Source: Chloranthus sessilifolius (lineage: Eukaryota; Streptophyta; Magnoliopsida; Chloranthales; Chloranthaceae). Taken from it: DNA of 64,000 nt. Location of the stretch: positions 18,008,088-18,072,087 of the forward strand of contig CM037593.1 in NCBI GenBank assembly GCA_021018995.1, given 5' to 3'. A program made the translations under genes and the position numbers. The notes below the pieces were generated by a model. It searched no databases, was not told where the DNA came from, and worked only from the letters and a program-made list of their open reading frames with translations. Of the stretch, positions 1-13,284 are shown piece after piece; positions within the stretch are counted from its first letter, which is position 1; each line of letters opens with the position of its first letter.

Positions 1-1463
1 AGAGAGACTATTTCTATCAAATCAAAATTTCTTTAAACTTCTATACTGTAATCTCATATTGTTGAATTTAGAATCAAATTATTCTATGAATATGATAAAC
101 TGATTTTTTATCTAGAACTATCTATTAGAAATATCAAAGCAATAAGGCATCTATACTAGTAAATCGTACAGATGATTTAAGGCCATCTTTTGTTTAAACC
201 AGGGCCAAAAGGTCAAAATCTCAGAATATTTTATCCTTTGAACCCATATTAGAAGTCTAAACTGAATTTCTTTGTACAAAAAACTTGATAAACCTTTAAC
301 CATATGTACTACCCAAAGCTCTCTATTTTTAACCCTTATAATTTCTGAAAATTTAGAATGTAAAAGCAGGAGGAGAAGAGGGAGTGAAAGGAGTAAAAAC
401 AAAAACAAAGAAGAGGAAATTAGAAGAGAGGTACAACTGAAAAAAAAAAAAAAAGTACGGGTAAAAGAAGGGAAAAATCGTAAAAAAATAATTTTCATAA
501 AGGAAAAATCATGATTTAGCCAAAAGTTTTCAAAAGAAGAAAAATCGTAAAGTGCAACTTTGCAATTGAAGAATTGGGATGTATTTAAAAGAATAATAAA
601 GAAAAATGGGAAGAAGTTATCTAAGTCTTGGATACTTACTGCAGTAGAATAAAGAAGCCATAAAAAGATAGGAAACAGAAGAGCGGAATTCTCAGAAAAA
701 CTTTAAATCTTTTTCTACCTTTCTTTGATACCTTCTGAAACCCAAAGCCCCATTACAAGCCGAAGAAAAAATCTTTTTGATTTACGATTTACAAAAGCAT
801 AAGCCAAGTAGAGATATGAATAATAGATACTATGGATTGTACAGGGAATCATAGGAATAAGAAAGATTATCTTTTTCTATGAGATTTATAAGTTTTTGCA
901 ATTATCTTTGACTGAATTCTTCTGAAAAATATACTGAGAGAACTCACAAAGTTTTGATATTTTTTTGAGAGTATGTCAATAGTGAGTTTTTGAAGAATAA
1001 ACTGTTCACTAATACATATACACTCTATGCTTACTATGAATTGAAATTGTTGGAGTTCTAATCAAAGATAATTATTGTAATAAAAAGTAAGGATAAATGA
1101 TTGGTAATTTTAGAAAATCATAACAAACTATGTATTAATCAATTTGATAATTTGACAATTTGGTAATTTAGTAACTTAGTTAATTTAATTAGTGAGTAAA
1201 ATTAGTTTAGCTTTTTAATTTTTTTTTTCTTTTAATCTTTGAAATATATTTTAAAAAATAAAAAATATTTGAAGTTTATAGGTAACTTCACTAAAAACCT
1301 TCAGGAGACTACAACTCCTCCACTAGGGATCACCTAAAGGTTTTAAAGGCTTGTTGCATTCTCTAAATGCAATCGTGATCCCTACGAAAGTAGCATTTAA
1401 TTTAAGTTATTAGTTTATATTTTCTTGTTTGCTAGGGACTAGCAAAACGTAAGTTTGGGGGTG
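1..1463 (+). mobile_element. 3' internal end of an Athila-like Ty3/gypsy element (truncated by window start)
   Basis: There is no credible gene here. Positions 1271-1463 match in order the non-coding 3' end of the complete Athila at 57051-57227: a block with CAGGAGACT and ACTCCTCCACTAGG, then CCTACGAAAGT, then a GACTAGCAAA-like motif and the polypurine tract AAGTTTGGGGGTG at 1451-1463. A purine-rich stretch (360-500) parallels 56160-56410 of that element. I infer the tail of an element whose coding part lies left of the window. Small open frames near 151-514 are low-complexity and not believed. Confidence 0.7.
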
Positions 1464-2929
1464 TGATCATGCATAGAATATACCATTTTACAACCCTTAA
1501 CTTAGTGATGCTAGGACTTAGTTTGCTACTAATAAGTTGATGGTGTACAAATATTAAAGATAATCAGTAAAAGAGAGCCATAATGTTAATCTTTGTCAAA
1601 GTGAACCCAAAAGAGCAATAAGAAGACGATTAAGTATAAAAGATAATTCACCGCTTACTGAAGAATGAAAAATCATGTTTAATGATTTTGCAGACGATCA
1701 AGCATTACTACTAAAAGCTATAGAAAATCGTAATTTATAATTTTTCAGAGAAAGAGAATGATGCAGAAGAAAAATGATGAATTGTAATTCTAGAATCGTC
1801 TAATGAGAAAGTTATGAAAGATAGGAAATCGTGATTTACGATTTTATAAAGAAAGAGATAATCGTAATTTACGATTATGATAATTGAAGCTTTCCTATTG
1901 CTAATCACGTAAGAATTTCTACCGTCATATATAGAATTAGAAAAACTTTTAAATTAGAAGTTTAGCTGATCACGGATCTGAGAGATTGATGAAGAAGAAT
2001 CTTAAGAGGACTCTGCTGTTGAAATAAAGGAACAATCCAGAAGTGCATCAACTAAAGGAAGCAAGGAAGAATAAAATTAGAAGTAGAATTATAGTAGGAT
2101 AGTTTAATTTCTTTTACTAGAATTATAAGTCTTGTAAACCGACTCCTTATGATCTATAAATAAGAGAGCCTAGTGTAGGAATAAGCCATTGAAGAAATTC
2201 TCAACATCAATTGACGACTGAGGTTAAGTTTTCTTCTGATCAAAATTAGAGTAAATTTTTATTGTTTTATAGATTAGATATTCAAGGTTTCTCCAGAGAA
2301 ATTGACGACTGCTATTGGGTGCTGAAGATTAGTATAGATATCTGTAGTTTCTCAGAAGCAATTGACGATTGCGGCTGAGGGGTAAAGAATATAACTTTAC
2401 TTTGCTTTCTAGTTTAGATTTTATTTTCTTTTACTTCCTACTTTGTAAATATTTTCAGATTTTAATTTGAATTGACGACTCAGGTTGAAGTTTGCAGATT
2501 AGTATAACGGTTGTCATTTTTTCATCTTCAATTTTCTAAAATTTGATTGACGCCCAAGTTTTAGGAAATTGTTGATTATATTAAATCTGTATTAATAGGA
2601 TTTTAGTATTGATTGACGATCAATATTAGAAAACTTGATATATAGTGCAACGGTACTATTTAATTTTATAAATATCTGATAGTAAAAGATTGTGATTGAT
2701 GACCATAATCTGAAGTTTGAAGACTAGGATTTATTTTCTGCCAATTTAGATTAATAATAAATTCTTTATTCATATTTCTCCAGTAGTTTAGGATCTTAAA
2801 ATATAAGTATAAGTTTTCAGAAAAATTGAAATAATATTTATTAATTCGATCTCTGTAGGAACAATCCTTTGCTAGTACTATGATTTCTATTGTACACTTG
2901 CAATAGGTTAAGACTTAATTAGATACACA
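1464..2929 (+). repeat. 3' LTR of the Athila-like element
   Basis: The LTR starts TGATCATGCA right after the polypurine tract and ends near ACACA, after a U5-like AGGAACAATC block that parallels the GGGAACGATC block of the other Athila LTRs here. The U3 part carries CG palindromes (ATCGTGATTTACGAT at 1828-1842, ATCGTAATTTACGAT at 1861-1875) about 50-100 bp upstream of a TATA-like CATATATAG near 1926. Seven ATTGACGAC-like motifs follow between 2209 and 2705. The right end is approximate, since the partner LTR lies outside the window. Confidence 0.6.
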
Positions 2930-3108
2930 TATAAGTAGTCCCAATTAATGGGCTAGTTCCAAATGCCCGACTAAAAATCAGCCTATTGAAATCTGACCTG
3001 GCCCAGCCCACAGTGGGTCTAGTATGTTTTAAGGTTAGTAAGCCCAATTTATAATTAGGTCAGGTATAGGCTAGCTCCAAGAAGCTCGATTACTTTGGAT
3101 TACTTTGG
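2930..3108. other. AT-rich spacer with GGGCTAG/GGCCCAG motifs, unassigned
   Basis: It contains GGGCTAG, CTGGCCCAGCCC and AGGTCAGG motifs of the kind seen in hAT-type MITEs elsewhere in the window, but no matched ends or TSD were found. Confidence 0.25.
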
Positions 3109-4472
3109 ATCCATGTATGGGGACTCCCGCTACACTTCTGGAACATTGCAAAATTTAAAGAGATTGCTGCTAATTGTGGGAGATTATTGGAAGTTGATCC
3201 TAACTCTTTAAATTTTAAGCGTATTGAATATGTCAAACTTAGAGTCTCCTCTCCTCTTTGGTGGGAGATTCCACAGGCTCTCGAAGTGCAAGTTCAAGAT
3301 GAAACCATTCTATTGGCTCTGGATATTGAACTTGATTCTAAGCCGACTCCATCGTAAACATTTGTCACTCTGATTATCACAGTAAATTCTACCTTGGTGG
3401 CTCCATCAGCAAATGTTGCTAATACTGTTGCTCCGACCAACAATATAGCCACCGTTCACTACTCCGATACCCAGGAAACAATCGTCGCTAGATCAAATCA
3501 AGTGTTTGACCATTCATTTCGTTTTGGAAATTTGAATTTTGATTTTCAAAATTGTGAAAAGCCGCTTTCGCTTGATTTCATTGGCTGCCTTTCCCCTTTT
3601 TCTTAGGATGAGAATCTGGTCGAGAATCCCAATATGCTTGCAATCTCGAGAACTTTCAGCGCCAGGACCGCACCCCCTAATATTGTGGAAGATCCCATAG
3701 CTCAAGCCATGATTTTAGAAACTTCTCCGAATAGAAAGACTGCTGCAAATTCTACTATGATTGGACCTATTTCTACTGGGCCTGTCTTCAACCCAAAGCT
3801 CTACACTGCTGACCCAGCTCCTAACCCAACAGCTCCAACATCGGGGCCATGTCCTGAGCCTCAGATTGGACCCATTTTTGCGGGCCCTTCACACAAACTA
3901 ATAGCTTCAAGCATAGATTACCCACTTCCTCTTTCCACTCTAGCTTCTGCACACCTCGGTCAAGCTCCCAACTCTCACCAAGATCCATTATCCCCCTTAG
4001 TGGCAACACCCCCATCTAACCAATTTTTTCAGCGGTCTCCTCCCTCTTCGTGTCACTAAATTTTCTGATGATATCACCGATGAAGCCATTCATCTAGAAA
4101 CCAATTGTGAAGAATATAACATTAGCGAAAGAAAAAGTAGCTAGAAAAATGATTTGAATGATGATTCCGAAGTGGACTTTGTTTCGAGAGTTGATCGTTT
4201 CTCTCAACCAATTCCTGAATCAAATGACCCCAACAAAAACGATGTCACAAAAACCCAGCCACAACGCAAACAAGGTCAATGAAACCGCGAACTTGGAAGT
4301 ACCATTCAATTCCTTTTGCAGCAATGACGTCAGAGCAGAATTCGAAGACAATCTTCTATCTGAAAATCAGGGTAATGAGATGGAAATGATCTTTGCTATC
4401 AAATCCTCCAATCATAATAAGACGAAAGTCGAACTCAAACGGTTACAGTGGTCCTTGAGCTACACCCATTAA
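3109..4472 (+). pseudogene. LINE ORF1 remnant (nucleic-acid-binding protein)
   Basis: Reading from about 3109, the translation shows the motif WGLPLHFWN, followed by CGRLLEVD and a VKLRV segment, typical of the DUF4283-type domain at the start of plant L1 ORF1 proteins. A stop follows at about 3355. Later pieces at 3394-3606, 3634-4059 and 4158-4472 are Pro/Ser/Thr-rich or acidic linker-like sequence in different frames. No CCHC knuckle is seen. ORF1 ends 25 bp before the ORF2 start, the usual spacing. Known for the family: ORF1 protein binds element RNA and chaperones it. Confidence 0.6.
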
Positions 4473-4499
4473 GCTTCTCGATTTCGGAGTCGGAATATA

Positions 4500-7400
4500 A
4501 TGCCCATTCTTACTTGGAATGTTTGTGGTTTCGACAAAAGTTGCAAGTGTGCTGCAGTCAAGAGTGTCATCACCAATAATAAAGCTAATTTAGTCTCCCT
4601 TCAAGAGACTAAATGGCACCAAATTGATGGAGCCAAACTCCAATCCATTACTCCAAATGCGGATTCGAACTAGGCACATAAAGATGTGAACGGAACCAAA
4701 GGTGGAATTCTAGTCATGTGGGATAGCGCCATCTACGAAAACCAAGGTCACTGGACAGGTAATTTTAATATTTTGATATTGCTTCTTGATAAACGAAAGA
4801 ATATCTCTTTCCTTTTTACATCAGTTTACGAACCTTGTATTAGGGGTGCGGATGTTGAATTATGGGATGACCTTTATAGATGGAAAATCCTCCATCAGGG
4901 GCCATGGGTGATATGTGGGGATTTTAACTCCATCTCTTATCCTCACGAAAGATCCAACAATTTCCACTTTTCAGATTCCATGAGAAACTTTTACTAATTC
5001 ATCAACGAAGCTGAACTAATGGACATTCCTATGTCTGGGGCCCAATTCACTTGGACTAATGATAGAAGCCCGATCACTCTCTGCGCTTAGACCGTTTTCT
5101 CATCAATGAAAGTTTTGATACCTTATATCCCATCGTTGATTGCAAAGCCATTACTAGAGTTACATCTGATCACACTCCCCTAATTCTAAACTTGAACGGA
5201 ATCAAATGGGGCCCTTCTCCTTTTAGACTTTACAACCATTGGCTTGACAATAGCGAATTTGCTGAAAATATGCCCATGTGGTGGGCGGCTACGGGTGGTC
5301 TCCACTCTATATCATCTTAATTCCACACCCTCAAAACATACATATCCGAGTGGAATAAAGATCACAAAGCAACCATCAAAGCTGCTGCTAATATCATTGC
5401 TGATACCATTAATAATATCGATCTATTAGAGAAACCTCATCATCTCACTGATGAAGAAACTTTGGAGAGAGAAAGGGCTAAAAGTAGCTATGCTAATCTT
5501 GCGTTGAACATTGAAAAAGAATGGCATAAAAAATCATGTATCTAATGGCTTAAAGAGGGAGACAAAAACACGACCTTTTTTCACTCTTCTGCCAACATCT
5601 GTAGGAAAATTAACACCATCTCCACCTTAGACAAAGATGGAATCTCCTACTCTAAACCCGAAGATATTGCCGGTATAGCCATTCAATTCCTTGAAAATCT
5701 GTTCAAAGAAACAAATCACAAAAGGCCACATTTGAACAATCCCAAAGTTTTATCCCAATCTGCAGCCGATCATATTGAAGATAAGTTTCACATTGATAAA
5801 ATTTGGGTTGCTATAAAGAGTTGTAAAGCTCAAAGAGCCCCCGAACCTGACGGATTCACGATTGGTTTTCTTCATAAATATTGGTCGACCGTCAAAGATG
5901 ATGTGATCCAGATGCTTGAAAAATTATGGGAAGATATCCATATACACAAGTCCATAAACTCTACTTTTGTCGTTCTCATTCCTAAGGAGAGAGGAGCTGC
6001 AAAAATGAAGAAATTCAGACCTATTTCCCTGGTCTCCGGCCTTTACAAAATTATTGCCAAAATCCTCATCAGCAGGTTGAAAAAGGTCATCGGCTCGATT
6101 GTTTCTAAATCTCAAGGTGCTTTCATTGAAGGGAACTCGAATCTTGATCTTGCAGTTTTGGCTCAAGAATGCACTCACTCTGAACACTCAACTAAAAAGG
6201 AAGGGGTTCTTATCAAAATAGATATGGAGAAGGTTTACAATAGGGTAAGTTGGGATTATCTTCTCTGGATGATGAAAAAAATGGGCTTCAGTCAAAGATG
6301 GAGATCCTGGATCCACGGTTGTTTTGTTAGCGCTCACTTTTCTGTCATTATTAATGGGAAAGCTTGCGATTTCTTCCAGGCCTCTAGGGGACTAAGACAA
6401 AGATGCCCTTTATCTCTGTACCTTTTTAATATTGCCAACGAAGGTCTAGCACTCTTATTTCAACATGCGAACTCAAAAGGTAAAGTTATTGGCTTTTCTA
6501 ATCCTAGATGCAATTTTAATATCAACCTCTTACAGTATGCTGATGACTCTCTTATAATGTGTGGTGGAGAGATCAACCAAATTCGGCAGGTGTGCAAAAT
6601 CCTCAAAGTATATGAAAAAGCCTTCGGTCAACAGGTGAACTTTGAAAATTCCAATATATTCAGTATTAACATATCAAATACTCTCTTGAATAGTTGGTCC
6701 AATGAAGTCAAGCTCGTCCTTGCCAAGTTCTCACTCAAATACCTCAGTGTTCCCTTAGGCATTGGCAAATTAAAATTATCTGCTTGGGATCCTGTTATTT
6801 CAAAAATAAATGACAGACTAAGTGATTGGAAAAGCAAAATCCTCTCTAAAGGAGGAAGGTTGACACTTATACAATCGGTCCTCAGCGATGTTCCCACCTA
6901 TTTCCTCTCCATTTACAGATGTCCTGCCACTGTGTGCAAGGAGATTGAAAGGCTTGAGCGTAACTTCCTATGGGACAATATCGGAAGCTCCAAAAAAATT
7001 TATTTGATTGGGTGGGACAAGGTGGTGAAGCCCAAATGGGCCGGGGGTCTTAGCATCCGACCCATTGACAAGATGAACCAAGCTCTTCTTATGAATTGGT
7101 GGTGGCGTCTCAGAGATTCCAATGAAGATTGGTTCAAATAAATTATCATTAATAATTATCGTATGAGTAACAATGGCTGGGAGTGTAGAAATGGAAAATA
7201 TCAAAATTCTTCATAGTGGTGGAAAAGTATCATCTCCGTTAGGAACATGTTCATCAATAACATATCCTACTCCTTAGGTAAAGGAGACCAAATTCGTCTC
7301 TGACTTGACAAGTGGAATATTTTGCCAAATCCTTTACATTTTCAATTCCCTAACCTCTTCAGAATCGCTGATAATCCATAAGCTTATATTAGTGATATAT

Positions 7401-8146
7401 TCGATTAGAATATTTCTAGACTTTGGACCATCGAATTCAAGAGGAGACTTAATGATACATAAATCATTGAATTTTGCGCTCTCTCTATCATTTTGGATAA
7501 TACCTGCCGCAGCTTGACCCTTTCGGATCGCCGCATCTGGGCCACTAATTGCAACAAGACCTTTTCCGTCAAATCGGCCTACAAATCATTGGTGGAGAAC
7601 TTCGACAAAATAGATTGGTTATATATCTGGAATCTCAAGATCCCGCCGAAAATCACCTTCTTTTTATGGATGGTCCGATGGAAAAGAATCTCCATCATTA
7701 CCCACTTAACCAAAAGAGGCATGTGCATCGATCAAAAGTGTTTCTTGTGCCTTGATGCTGATGAAGATATAGATCATTTATTTCTCCTATGTCAGAAGAT
7801 ATGACCAATTTGGATGAGCATTTTCAAAGTCTTTGGTGTTACTGCTTGCTTGCACAAAGGAGTGATAGAACTTATGGACGGCTAGGACACTCATCTATTC
7901 AGTGGTTTCAAGAAATGGTTATGGTCGCATATCCATTATTCTCTCATATGGAATGTTTGTCTTTTGAGAAACTGTATTAGATGTAGTGGAGATCATTTCA
8001 GTGAAGGATCTTTAGTTCGGGATAACATTCTCACTTTATGCTCTTGGGCCGTTGCTGTTGGGGTTGAAGACCCATCTATCTTCACCATCAGACGATTCGA
8101 TGTCGAGCATCTTCTTTCTCTTATTAATGTTTGTAATTGGGGTTAG
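4500..8146 (+). pseudogene. LINE ORF2 remnant: endonuclease, reverse transcriptase, zf-RVT
   Basis: The likely start ATG at 4500 opens an endonuclease frame with the motifs WNVCG, QETKW, GDFN (about 4918) and SDHTPL (about 5166), interrupted by stops at about 4672 and 4995 and by a frameshift. The longest open piece (5732-7141) is the reverse transcriptase: FRPISLVSGLYKI, QGAF, the palm motif DMEKVYNR where the usual second acidic residue is Asn, then YADD at about 6537. The zf-RVT-like end lies at 7493-7804, with an FFLWM segment and C-x2-C...H...C residues. The last piece reaches a stop at about 8146. In active elements this protein nicks DNA and copies element RNA. Confidence 0.85.
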
Positions 8147-8390
8147 GTCATTGCTGTATTTTTTGGTTTGTAGGAGGTTTTTTCCCGGCCATTTTGGTTT
8201 CCTCCTTTTGTAGGTTTTTTTCCCTTTTTGGTTTTCGTACGTACCTATCTTGGTCTTCTCTGGAAAATCTGATTTTTTAGATAGCATTGTCTAGGCATTG
8301 GCCTGCGATTTTGGGGTTTTCTTCGTGTCTCTTGTCCTATTTTTTTATTAATAAAGATACAATTTTCAAATAAAAAAATTTAATTAGCTT

Positions 8391-8992
8391 GTTTAATGCC
8401 TAGCCCAGTTCATCCAATTGAGATCCCTAGTTTAAATCGTCATTCTCCAACACCAACACCAACACCGTGCTTTTAATTCATGCTGACGGCACAAATATAT
8501 TTGGTGGTGTTGGTTGGTAGGTGGTGGTGGTGGTGGTTTGGGAGGTGGTGGTGGTGGTAGTGGTAGTGGTGGGGAGAATGTAGTCGTGGTAGTGGCGACG
8601 ATGGTGATGTTGGTAGCATTGATTGTGGTGGTGGATTGTTGCGCGAATATCAACGATTGGTGTTTTGCCCAAAAGGATTTTGGGTGGATCATTGTGAATT
8701 TTTGATATCAACAGTTGGTTAAAGCATTCAAGTTTGGAAGCTCTGAAGATGAGTCGCAAGGATTTGTTGGATTACGAAGGGATTAGATAGAACATCGCAT
8801 GCATATTGTTATATCATTCATACTATTTGTAATTGTTTATTCTATAGTGGATTTGGTTGCTTGGAGCCTTAGACTACGGTCCACTAGATGTTTCCTAGTG
8901 ATTGTGTTTTACAATGTAAAAAATTATTGTGTACATTTTTTTGTGATTGCTTGACTGTTCTTGCTATATTGATTAGGATTATTCAGATAACT
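8391..8992. repeat. Unassigned DNA with imperfect GGT trinucleotide repeat
   Basis: Positions 8500-8640 are an imperfect (GGT/GGA)n tract that opens artefactual Gly-rich and Pro/Thr-rich frames on both strands. The CCTAGCCCA...GATCCCTAG sequence at 8397-8433 resembles a hAT-MITE end but no partner was found. Nothing else is recognisable. Confidence 0.4.
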
Positions 8993-10096
8993 TGTAACAA
9001 CCTGAATTTTCTTAATTTTATTTAATGGTATTAGATGATGTTTTGCACAATGCATGAGCGCTTCACACCGGAACCAACCGTATTCTTAAAAAACCTTATT
9101 TAATTTACGTAACTCTCTCTTCACTTTTCTTATTATAATCTTATAAGAAAACCTAGCCGTCTCTTAACTCTTTTTCTTCTAAGAAACCCTAGCTGTCGCA
9201 ACTTCTCTTCCTTAACTCACCTCTCCCAAAACTCTCTAATCTCTTTCCTCAAAATTTTTGTGTGTTCTTCCGCAAGAACCACCGTGATCCATTTTCACTG
9301 ACAAAATCAAGAAGGAAGAAGAAGAAAGCTTGGATGAATCGATGATTTGGGCATTTTCAACCCTAACCATCGTAGATCTACCGTTCACGCTTCAACAGGT
9401 GGGTACCCATCAATCGACTATGTTCTTCTAAGATCCCCTTGCGCATCGACGTGCTAAATAAAACGAACCTGCATATTTCTATTTATATAAATATTGCTAT
9501 AAAAATAAGAATATGACTAATCCTAATTATAATTTTATTTTATTTATTTTCTTATTATTTTTGGGTCTTATTTCGAGTCCATGATATTGATGCGATAATG
9601 AACCCATAAGACTTAGTATGGAAGACACTGCTTGAAATAGGATTCGATGTCAACTTTTGAAAGGTTTAGTAGATAAAAATTTATGCTAAAATGTATTGGA
9701 TTGCACCACCATGTACTTTCGGGTCCGAACTCGCGTCCACGAACTCGAACTCACGACTATCGATGTATCAGACTCGGTATTTTGACTATAACATTTTATT
9801 CTGACCTCGGATTGACGCAATTCTTACGACATTGTAAAAAAGATAACGAGCTTTATAACTTTGTGTGAAATAGTAATTTCATGAATCCGATATTTTAGAG
9901 ATCAAAATAAAGCGGTAAATCGGGATCAATTCTTAATGACCCAAGGTTGCACGAATTTAATATTATTTTTCTGAATTTTATGATCATAATTCATGTGTAT
10001 ATTATATCTTACTTAAAGTCTTTCGATCGATGATTATGACAAATCTCAACTTAAGAATTATAACTATCATTTAATTTAATTATCCAATTATAGTAC

Positions 10097-10135
<39 letters not shown>

Positions 10136-13100
10136 ATTTTATTGCTTCAACGCGATCTCCGCGATAGCAAGAAGATTTAGAAATTCGATGCCCTCATAAA
10201 ATCGAACTCTAACCTTCACATTTTCGATTTCAAGTATATCAATAACTACCTTATTCTATATTTGTATTGGTGTGTTATATAAATATACATATAAACATAA
10301 TGTAATTTTGAATATAAATCTATCTATCAAGTAAGATGGTTCTATGTTTCCATCTTGATTATGTTGTACGAGTTAAGGATAAACTAGATCATGTATGAGA
10401 GTGTGTGAGATCATACTGATGAGTAGTGAAATATGATAATATTTCACCCCTAAATACCTACATTTAGTCTTTCGATGAAGGCTATCAGATGAGAATTACT
10501 AGATTTAAAGAGTTTAAGGTAAATACAATCAAAGTACATAAAATAACCCAAGAGTTCTGAAAATAATGTCAAACACTGTAACCTTGGGTCATCGAGAACT
10601 TATCACAACTTGCAGCTCAATTTAGACCTTCAAGATGTTAGATTCATGAAATTGCTAAAACACAAAAGTTGTAAAGCTTTCTGTCATCTTTCTAATGCCA
10701 CAAGAATCATGTCAATCTGAGTTCAGAGTAGAAAATTATGGCTGAAATACCGAGGCAGCATCTGATGAAGAGTTGGGCTGAAGTTCACGAAAATATGACA
10801 AGGTCGATGCATCGACCTTACACTCGATTAATCGAGGGACGTGATTGAGTTTGACACAAAAAGCACCTTTTTGGTTGCAGAATTATAGAGAGTCGATTAA
10901 TCGACTCTGGCATCTCGGGCTTGGAGACCTGCGAGACTTGGAGAGTATTTAAAGCCACAAACAACAACTCGGGACATACATACGCAGATATAAAGATTTT
11001 ATTTTTTAGAGAGTTTTGTTGTTCTTTTACCTTCTTGTTTTAGCATTCATTTCTTTCGAGAATTTTATTCTTGCTCAATTAATTCCTAGCTTAAATTTAG
11101 AGATTAGTAGAGAGTATTTTTAATTTCGTTTCTAAAGATCATTATACTCGTAGATTAAGCTTGAATCAAGGAATTGCTATTGAAGGTTGAGGTATTTTTA
11201 ATTAATTAGATCTATGTTATTTTTCATTTATTACTTTCTTATGTCGTTTAATTACAACATGTGTGGCTAATTTCTTAGAGATGGGGATCTAATGATTCCC
11301 ATCCGAGGGATGTACTTTTAGTAGTATAAATCTAGGATTAAAATTTGAGATTTTATTTTATGGTTGTTATGCTATCTCGAACTGATGAAATCCCCGCCAC
11401 CACTAACTGGGATCGAGTGTGCCGAGTCATGCCCTGAATTTCAGATATGTGACGCTAATTTTATCTTAATTACCCACTGTGGAGATGATTTTTATTTGTA
11501 TCTGAGATCAAGTGTGCTGAGTCATGCCCTTGATCCTAGATCTATATATGGAAATCATCTCTGAAATTAAGTTCTGATTGCAGGGATGCAATGTAGAACC
11601 TATTCGGGTTTTGATAATTTATCTTTCATAAAAGATGCTTTTCAATGGTATATCTCATAGTTTAATCCTTAGATTTGTATTACACGAAGAACAAACTAAA
11701 GATATGAGGATTTAGTATCTTCATCTTTACCTTCATTTTTGAATTATTAATTAAACTTTATTTTGTAGTCAGTAATTATCTTATCTCACAAAATCGCCTA
11801 AATCATAATATTAGGAGGGTACTGTTAAATCTTTATAGATTTCTTGAGTTACTGTTTCATCTTTTTGAATCTTCTAAATTAGTCCTCGTGGGAACGATCT
11901 CGTACTCCGCACCCACCATCTACAATCTGATTCGTGCGCTTACGAGTAAAACATCACAATTAAAATTGCATCACATGCCTACTCTTAGGCGTGGTGTTTC
12001 TCTGAGATGATATTGAAGCGGGGATCATACCATATTCGCATGCCTCACAACTCATGATGGTATGAGACATTATGACAAGTGTGGTGAGTGTGAATTTAGT
12101 GTAACCTCGTATATGGTGTCATATATGGTGATCCTATTACCCTTGAGCTTTAAAGTTGACTTGCTTAAGGTTAAATTCATGTTAAGTATTAAATATGATT
12201 ATGATAATAAGACACCGCTGTGTAGGTCAATATAAGATTAAGAATTTAAGTTTGTACGTGTCATACCTTACGTAGCCACCGTAAGGACCGCAACGTCTAC
12301 CATCAAGACAAGTTTCAGAGAAGACAATATGAGTTATGTTACGAAGTGCATGTTCTCGCCTTTAGAGACCGTACACAATGGCCAAGTCTCCCTATAGGCT
12401 GAATGGGGTGTATGAGTATATTATGATATGAAAGGCGTTATCTTATGGTGGTAAGGTACTTTGGTGACCTTCACATGGTAGGTTCGAGCATTGACTCTGG
12501 CATAGGACGTATTAGGATTACAAGTATGTAAGTATGCCCATGCGATGTATAGATACATGTGACGAAATAATAAGTTGTGTTATATTTATGAGGTATGGTG
12601 ATGTACTTTAGGACTGAAGTGTGTCTAGATTATGTTTTTGCATTATGATATGATATGAATTCAATGATACAAAATAATTTATTATTTCCTTCTTTCATAT
12701 TATATTGCTATACTATTTTATCACTCACGAGATGCACCCACTATACACCTGAATATAGTAGGGGTGGATTGGTGGTGTATTTATTTAGTTGCATGTTGTT
12801 TAGCAACTTTTCCCTCGTGACATTAATCATTTCAAGTGATTATGTCGACAAAGTGAATGCTGACTATTCTGATCCTGCCGACGCTGACTTCGTTCACCTC
12901 GTGGACGCAAAGTACCAGGAGCCTTTGGAGAACAACACTACAAGGCACTAGGAGGATCTTGGTACTGCCTTTGATCCGAACACCGATTACTGATAGCGCT
13001 AGTTTGGTATAAAGATTAGGATCTTTAGTGTAGCCAGTTATTTTTTTGTTTTATTCATACAGTTATTGTCTATTCATGACCTCATACTTTTGATTTATGT

Positions 13101-13284
13101 TTGACATTACTCTTCCTTTGATTAGTAGTTATTTTATCAAATTTTATTGCTTTTATTCATTATTTATGATTGTCCTGATATTTCACCTTTAATTTTTAAT
13201 TTCACGAATTTTTTGGAATTGTATTAGCTTGAGAACTCTGATTATGAGTATGTCTGCTTAGTGTATCTGGGATGCGAGCAGGTT
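8993..13284 (+). repeat. Probable chromovirus-type LTR remnant, interrupted by a solo Athila LTR
   Basis: It begins TGTAACAACCTG, a start typical of plant chromovirus LTRs. Next come a transcript-leader-like stretch with CCCTAGC motifs (9150-9400), an (AT)n run (10098-10131) and low-complexity sequence, and it reaches CAGGTTATAAC near 13284. ATAACT occurs next to both ends. No coding sequence is visible, and small frames such as 12655-12951 are not believed. Ends and identity are uncertain. Confidence 0.35.
10417..11973 (+). repeat. Athila-type solo LTR
   Basis: The start TGATGAGTAGTGAAA and the segment ATTTCACCCCTAAATACC parallel the complete Athila LTR at 47228 (TGATGAGTACTGAAA; ATTTCGCCCCTAAATACC). 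It also shares GATGGGGATCTAATGATTCC, the GTGCCGAGTCATGCCC repeats, GAACGATCTCGTACTCCGC and CGAGTAAAACAT, and ends GCATCA. Flanks read CATAC and CATGC, a 5-bp TSD with one mismatch. No primer site or internal region follows. I infer a solo LTR left by LTR-LTR recombination. CG palindromes TCGATGCATCGA (10804) and TCGATTAATCGA (10824) lie just upstream of TATTTAAAG at 10947. Confidence 0.75.

Larger units (their letters stand above)
3109..8390 (+). mobile_element. L1-type LINE, 5'-truncated and decayed
   Basis: A non-LTR retrotransposon read left to right. The order is the remnant of an ORF1 with a DUF4283-like segment, then ORF2 with apurinic endonuclease, reverse transcriptase and a zinc-finger (zf-RVT-like) end, then a short 3' UTR ending in ATTAATAAAG and an A-rich tail near 8370-8390. 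It starts abruptly inside ORF1, as expected of 5' truncation during target-primed reverse transcription. Many stops and frameshifts show it is inactive. No target-site duplication could be fixed. Confidence 0.88.

Noticed and set aside
151..514. Overlapping open frames on both strands
   Set aside because: Low-complexity purine/pyrimidine-rich sequence in the non-coding tail of an Athila-like element; the frames encode Phe/Leu or Lys/Arg runs.
8432..8759. Gly-rich and Thr/Pro-rich open frames on both strands
   Set aside because: Produced by an imperfect GGT trinucleotide repeat; no conserved domain.
12655..12951. 98-aa ORF with an acidic C-terminus as a host gene
   Set aside because: No domain recognised and it sits in LTR-like DNA with no splice or promoter evidence.
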